Assembly: GCA_003427395.1 (NCBI GenBank)
Contig: BFEA01000802.1
Location: forward strand, 210,359-233,316
From: Chara braunii
Taxonomy: Eukaryota > Streptophyta > Charophyceae > Charales > Characeae
Direction of reading: 5' to 3'
Length of the DNA: 22,958 nt
Below the pieces are notes generated by a model, which worked only from the letters and a program-made list of their open reading frames with translations, made no database searches and was not told the origin of the DNA. Both the position numbers and the translations under genes were made by a program. Below are positions 18,703-22,958 of this stretch, piece by piece. Position 1 is the stretch's first letter; each line of letters opens with the position of its first letter.

Positions 18703-19054
18703 TGCAACGAGTCTCCATCTACCCTGGCCTATAGCCAGGGCCTATTTGGCTATATGCCAGTTCGGCCTGTGGGACCAGGCCGTGGCCTGACCCCACAGGC
18801 CGTGTGTTGTTCCAGTCCTGCCCGGTACCACTGTTGGTACTAGGCCAGTCCGATCTAGTCAGTCAGTCGGCTGGGGGTATACCCCAACTGTTGTCTATTT
18901 TTCATCATTCTTCATTTTGGGACTTGTTGGAGTACGTGCAGTGTTGAGTCTGCACCGAAGTTGCCCTGTCCCTTCCAGCTCCATCTCCACTTCCTGCTTC
19001 CTCAACCCCTTCTTCTCCATCCTGTCGGACCGCCATCCTGGTGGGTCCGACACA
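18703..19054 (+). repeat. 3' LTR (352 bp)
   Basis: It is the same length as the 5' LTR and aligns to it without gaps. It starts TGCAACGAGTC and ends GGTCCGACACA, so here the TG...CA termini are kept. The same dyads are present: CGGCCTGTGGG (18763-18773) with CCCACAGGCCG (18792-18802), GGTACCA (18824-18830) with TGGTACT (18835-18841, one mismatch), and GGGGTATACCCC (18874-18885). Confidence 0.95.
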
Positions 19055-19059
19055 TAACC
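19055..19059 (+). repeat. Target-site duplication, right copy (TAACC)
   Basis: TAACC lies immediately after the 3' LTR and is identical to 8821-8825. Confidence 0.9.
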
Positions 19060-19945
19060 TATGCATGACATGCATTGACATCGAGTAGCGACTTCCTAAA
19101 AGCAGAAAAGCGAGAACATCCAGGATCAGTATGCTATTACTTCCTACCACAGAGGGTATTTATCATTCAGCCTATGACAAAATTCTACAGTATGCTGCCC
19201 AGCGAAGCATCAGGACCGCAAGGGGGGAGAGGGGGGCTGGGGGGTCTCAGGTGATTTAAGTATCAGTGTTTCTTCTCCTTGCCCCTTCACAGCATCCTCT
19301 ATATACCTCTCCTTGGAGCCTTCTGTCGCCTACTTCTTTCAACATCGCCATGCTCGTAGCGCCCATTTCGCTGAAATATACTCATCTGAGGTGAGTGCCC
19401 AAATCCTCCGCTTCATATCACTCCTCAACTATGCCTACCTCCTTCTCCTGCATATCCCTTCACTGTTTCCGCTGCCTCCTGCATCAGGACTAGTACCGCT
19501 TCGGATCTTCGGGAACACATATGGAGACCAGTCCACGACTTATCCACTGTAGTCCAAGGGGGGTGTGGCAAACCCTACAACTTTTCACCGCTGCCACTAT
19601 CCCACTCATCAGAGGGGTTGAAGTGTCTGCACACGTACATCAAGACAGAGTGTACAGGACATGCAGCCATAGCCATGCAAGCAGCGGGGTGACAGAGGGA
19701 TTGCTCACGTACTGCTTCGTCTTGCTCAAGTCCCTCCAATGGAGCCTCATGCGGCAGTATGCCGATGCCTATGCTCCACCGAATCTCATGTGCTCCCAAC
19801 TGGTCACTTTGTCCCTAGCCAAGAGCAATGCACAACGCGTATTGTCGAATAGTGCTGAGGTGTAGTATTTCGGGTGACAGGGCTTAGACCTTTGTATTCG
19901 GTCCATAGGGTAGTAGGGGATGGGAGGGGCGGAAGAGCGGAAAAA
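19060..19945. other. No recognisable gene; G-run cluster
   Basis: This is the right flank of the retrotransposon. 19222-19244 has three runs of six G separated by 2-3 bases, able to form a G-quadruplex. Open frames are under 115 codons and resemble no family I know. A poly(T) run follows at about 19951-19969. Confidence 0.4.
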
Positions 19946-20233
19946 TAGTGTTTTTTTTTTTTTTTTTTTAACATCCAAGTGAGGTCTATTACTGGAGGTG
20001 ATAGGAGCATCCCTCGCCAATGGGAACCCCGTAGGCTCCAATGTATTGGTGGGGAGCTGCACCTGCTGGAAATCGGGTCCAACATCCCATTTTACAAAGC
20101 AGGAGCCAATAATATTGAGTTGTAATCGTAGAAGCAGGACAACATTGATTGCCCTCGTGCGAGGGGATTGTCTGCCCATGGGCACCATCCAACCAATACC
20201 CCTAGTCTACAGAGCGAGAGGCTCCTCCCCGCC

Positions 20234-20249
20234 CCTGCCACGTGGCAGG
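20234..20249. promoter_or_regulatory. 16-bp perfect palindrome containing a G-box (CACGTG)
   Basis: CCTGCCACGTGGCAGG is a perfect dyad around CACGTG, the core bound by plant bHLH and bZIP factors. There is no recognised gene beside it, so a regulatory role is only a possibility. The rest of 19970-20760 holds nothing else I can support. Confidence 0.25.
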
Positions 20250-21025
20250 AGCCCCCTGCCCGTCAAAACTTAAAACACAAACATTAAACTGAATCACTAC
20301 TCCTAAGCTATATAAGGCACCTTCCCACTCATACCATATGACCAATCCCCAATGTATAAGGAGTCCTCCGGTGAAGAGCAGGGGAGAGAAAAGACACTCT
20401 TCTCGAAACCAATCAAGTGGATAGGAGGTAATCCAAGTCAACTTAGGTCAGGTTGAATCATGGCAAAAAACGATAGCACGACCAGTCACATGTGATGTAC
20501 AACTAAATGAAGAGTCGTTGAAGACTGAACTGATCAAGAATCTGGCAAAAATGGGCGGATTGGAGCACAACAATTGAAGTCAATACGTTGCCACCCAGAC
20601 GAATCATGAAGAAAGAGGCAAGGAACTCGCACCATGAGCATATGGACAGGATCAAAACACCGCTCAAACTCTCCAATCAAGCACACAACAAAACACTCGT
20701 GGGATCAGCCATTCATACGGTTGACCATTCCACGTCAGCAAAAGACTAAAACATGACCATCGACATACCTTATACCAGCTGAGAGCTCCGCAACATAAAT
20801 TGGAGCATTGTCATCTTTGTAATGGGTTGAGCAATGAAGTCTGTAGATGAATTGGAGATTGTTGTTGGTGGCATGATGCATGAACCTGTTGATTGATTTT
20901 GGAGTTTCTCCCTGTCACAAGATAATACCGGACTGCACAGAGGAGTGATTGTCATAGTTGCGGTTTTGAAATTGGCGACGCCCCCAAATCGCAGGATGAT
21001 AAAGTTATGCAAGCAGGAGCAGTCT

Positions 21026-22155
21026 TCATAGTTGGAGTTGATATAAGCAATGTATTATCCAAAGATGCATCTGTTGACGGTGACATACCAGAGTGAGTGA
21101 GCAGGGGCTGACCATAAGCCGCCATGCTGGCTGACAGCACGCCGCCGGATTGATGCACCAACGCAGCACCCTGAGAGAAGGTTAACAACAGTCGTATTTT
21201 TTATCACCACTTCAGGACATTCTTCACCACTTCAGGATGCAGCCTGACTAAACAGGTGGTTTTCAGGGTCTTCGGACCTTTCACCACTTCAGGACTATTC
21301 AGGTCTGAAAATCCTGAATGGTCCTGAAGTGGCGAAAACTCCAAGACCCTGAAAACCACATGTTTAGGCAGGTTGCGTCCTCAAGTGGTGAAGGGTGGTT
21401 TTCATTGTCCTCTGACCTATCACCACTTCGGGACCACTCAGGATTTACAAACTGCCCAAAACTCTCACTTGACCACTTCAGGACACCCTTCACCACTTCA
21501 GGATGCAGTCTGCCTAAACAGGTGGTTTTCAGAGTCTTCAAACCTTTCACCACTTCAGGACCATTCAGGATTTTCAGACTGTCCAAAACTCTCACTTCAG
21601 AATTTTCATTCCTGAATTTTCAGTTACTCGATAACCGGTTGTGAGCACCCTGAGCAAGCCCCATGTCTAACAAACTGTAGCACTGCTTCAAAATCTCATC
21701 TATCTGGCGCCATAGTTGGAGTTGATATAATCGATGTAGTATCCAAATCTGCATCTGTTGACGGTGACATACCAGATTGAGTGACCAGGGGCTGACCATA
21801 AGCCGCCATGCTTGCTGACAGCACGCCCGGATTGATGCACCAACGCAGCATCCTAAGCAAGCCCCATGTCTAACAAACTGTAGCACTGGTTCAAAATCTC
21901 GTATGTCTGGCGCCAATCAAGCAAAGCGTCAAGCAGGGGATCGTGCCCCTCCTCTAATTCCCAAACCACCTCCAACATACTCTTTAAGGTGTTCTCCACC
22001 CTGCGGACCAGCGAGGTTGCTCCCCCATGAACCTTAGTCCAATCCAGAGCCTGCGAGCAGAGAGCAGTTACGATCTCCTTCAGTTGGTGTTGGCCAGCAA
22101 TCATCACGAGAATCCATTGAGCTGCAGAGTGTTGCAAGTCGTCTAGAGTAGCCAT
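21026..22155 (-). pseudogene. Exon-like sequence of an unrecognised gene, partly duplicated and disrupted
   Basis: A 100-codon frame starts at the ATG at 22155 (context GTGACATGG) and reads MATLDDLQHSAAQWIL onward, a mixed-hydrophobic, probably helical sequence with no family I recognise. Its last ~20 codons and about 130 further bases belong to a unit that is present twice: 21713-21912, and again at 21026-21712 where it is interrupted by a 468-bp insert. The first copy carries a TAG (21853-21855) where the second has CAG, and lacks two bases compared with the second, so it cannot encode the same product. Below 21026 a GTATGT donor-like site on the minus strand (about 20768) hints at further exons, but no convincing frame links them. 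Confidence 0.35.
21176..21643. mobile_element. 468-bp foldback insertion
   Basis: The insert is flanked by the same 11 bp, AGCACCCTGAG, at 21165-21175 and 21644-21654. The undisturbed duplicate at 21713-21912 has this site once, slightly changed, which shows the pre-insertion state. Inside are three copies of an ~82-bp arm: 21222-21303 direct, 21313-21393 inverted, 21488-21569 direct. The first two form a near-perfect hairpin with a loop of about 9 bases. ACCACTTCAGGA words recur throughout. It encodes no protein, and I see no convincing terminal inverted repeat at its outer ends. It behaves like a small non-autonomous element. Confidence 0.75.
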
Positions 22156-22159
22156 GTCA

Positions 22160-22560
22160 CCTACCTGGTTGCCGCACCTATCTCGCAGATGTCACAAATT
22201 TTCGCAGAGGGTTGTTGTTGATTATGCAAGGATGCCTTCCTCCCGTTGACCACGAAATGCCTTCATCTTGCCCATGCCGCCACGTCACATGATGGCTATG
22301 ATGCCAACCGGATCTGTCTTCCTCGGTCACCGTGTTGCCGAGGTATCAAGTCTTGTGACCGTCGGGCCCGCCCCACGGTACACTCCCAATGTGCTCGCGT
22401 ACTCCCAAACTTATGCTCCTCACGGTTTCCGTAAGCTAGTGCAATCAATCCACAAGGTAGTGTGCTTAAGTTCATGGATAGGAGTGCAGGCTTTTATTCA
22501 AGGCTTCTTCTCGACCGGGGGTTAGCACCAGGCATTGGTGTTTTCTCAGGTCTGGAGGAT
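22160..22560. other. No recognisable feature
   Basis: Mixed-composition sequence with short open frames on both strands (62-85 codons). None resembles a known family. Confidence 0.4.
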
Positions 22561-22564
22561 AGGT

Positions 22565-22835
22565 CCATGGCTTGAGTCCATGAATTCCGGAAGTACGAGG
22601 ATTTCCTCGATAGTTCCAGGGCAGGGTCGCAAGTATCTGCGCAGTCTAAAAAGTCTATAGGTCTATGGTTCGAGTCCTGTTCTTTTCTTGTGGTCAGATA
22701 GAGCACTCTTGTCTACCCATTTTTGTGTCGGGTCCTATTGCTGTTTTTGTCTAAGTTTTATTCTTCTTTGTTTTCGTTTTTTTTTTGTCTTTTTCGTTTT
22801 ATTTGTCTGTCTGGGGTTTGAGCCCTGCCTCCTTT
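22565..22835 (+). repeat. Three tRNA T-arm-like motifs (possible SINE remnants)
   Basis: GGCTTGAGTCC (about 22568), GGTTCGAGTCC (about 22667) and GGTTTGAGCCC (about 22815) each resemble a pol III B box. No matching A box or cloverleaf is convincing upstream of any of them, so these are at best SINE or tRNA-derived relics. Confidence 0.25.
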
Positions 22836-22918
22836 TTTCTTTTTCTTTCCTCATTCAGGGATAAAGCGCCCCTTTTTCTGTTCCTTGTTCCTCCGTTCAC
22901 GCCCCTGTTTCCTGTATC

Positions 22919-22921
<3 letters not shown>

Positions 22922-22958
<37 letters not shown>
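22922..22958 (+). repeat. (TG)n microsatellite at the right edge
   Basis: An uninterrupted TG run extends to the end of the window and may continue beyond it. Confidence 0.95.

Larger units (their letters stand above)
8826..19054 (+). mobile_element. Complete but inactivated Ty3/gypsy chromovirus, ~10.2 kb
   Basis: Two 352-bp LTRs in direct orientation (8826-9177 and 18703-19054) bound the element. The 5 bases before it (8821-8825) and after it (19055-19059) are both TAACC, a target-site duplication of the usual length. Inside, in order, are a primer-binding site, a leader of about 2 kb, gag, protease, reverse transcriptase, RNase H, integrase and a C-terminal chromodomain; this order and the chromodomain define the chromovirus clade. 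My by-eye, gap-free alignment of the LTRs gives about 38 mismatches in 352 (roughly 89% identity, about three quarters transitions), so the insertion is not recent. The coding part has about 17 in-frame stops and about six frame changes. No clear polypurine tract is visible before the 3' LTR. Confidence 0.96.

Noticed and set aside
21199-21615. CRISPR-like array from the recurring ACCACTTCAGGA word
   Set aside because: Spacing is irregular and arms are inverted as well as direct; the structure is a foldback insert in a eukaryotic context.
22494-22706. 70-codon minus-strand frame
   Set aside because: It runs antisense through B-box-like motifs; such frames are commonly spurious translations of tRNA-derived repeats.

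Overview
The window looks like nuclear DNA of a plant-lineage eukaryote. The reasons are a Ty3/gypsy chromovirus primed by an initiator-methionine-type tRNA, TTTAGGG-type telomere-like motifs, long TG/GA microsatellites, and no compact genes. A streptophyte alga or early land plant is a reasonable guess, but nothing here fixes the species. Isolated N bases at 6466 and 10652 suggest a draft assembly. No intact host gene can be supported.

Layout. 1-948 is the 5' end (LTR, primer-binding site, leader) of a retrotransposon lying on the minus strand and running off the left edge. 949-2600 holds G-rich degenerate minisatellites and TG microsatellites. 3120-3550 is an AT-rich tandem repeat. 3670-5540 is a field of nested tandem and higher-order repeats that stays open on the minus strand. 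5600-8820 is low-complexity and unrecognised sequence with TG/GA and TA microsatellites.

The centrepiece, 8826-19054, is a complete but dead 10.2-kb Ty3/gypsy chromovirus of the same family as the left-edge copy. It has two 352-bp LTRs, a 5-bp target duplication (TAACC on both sides), a decayed primer-binding site and a 2-kb leader. The leader carries an antisense tRNA-like sequence and palindromic repeats. Gag, protease, reverse transcriptase, RNase H, integrase and a C-terminal chromodomain follow in that order. The polyprotein is broken by about 17 in-frame stops (mostly TAG) and about six frame changes. The protease and reverse-transcriptase active sites are also mutated.

19055-22958 has no recognised gene. 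On the minus strand, 21026-22155 is an exon-like stretch of unknown function. Part of it was tandemly duplicated, and one duplicate was then split by a 468-bp foldback insert flanked by an 11-bp duplication.

The most unusual items are the LTR hairpins with a compensatory change between copies, the antisense pol III-like module in the leader, the proline-rich insertion inside the RNase H domain, the TAG-dominated stop spectrum, and the foldback insertion.
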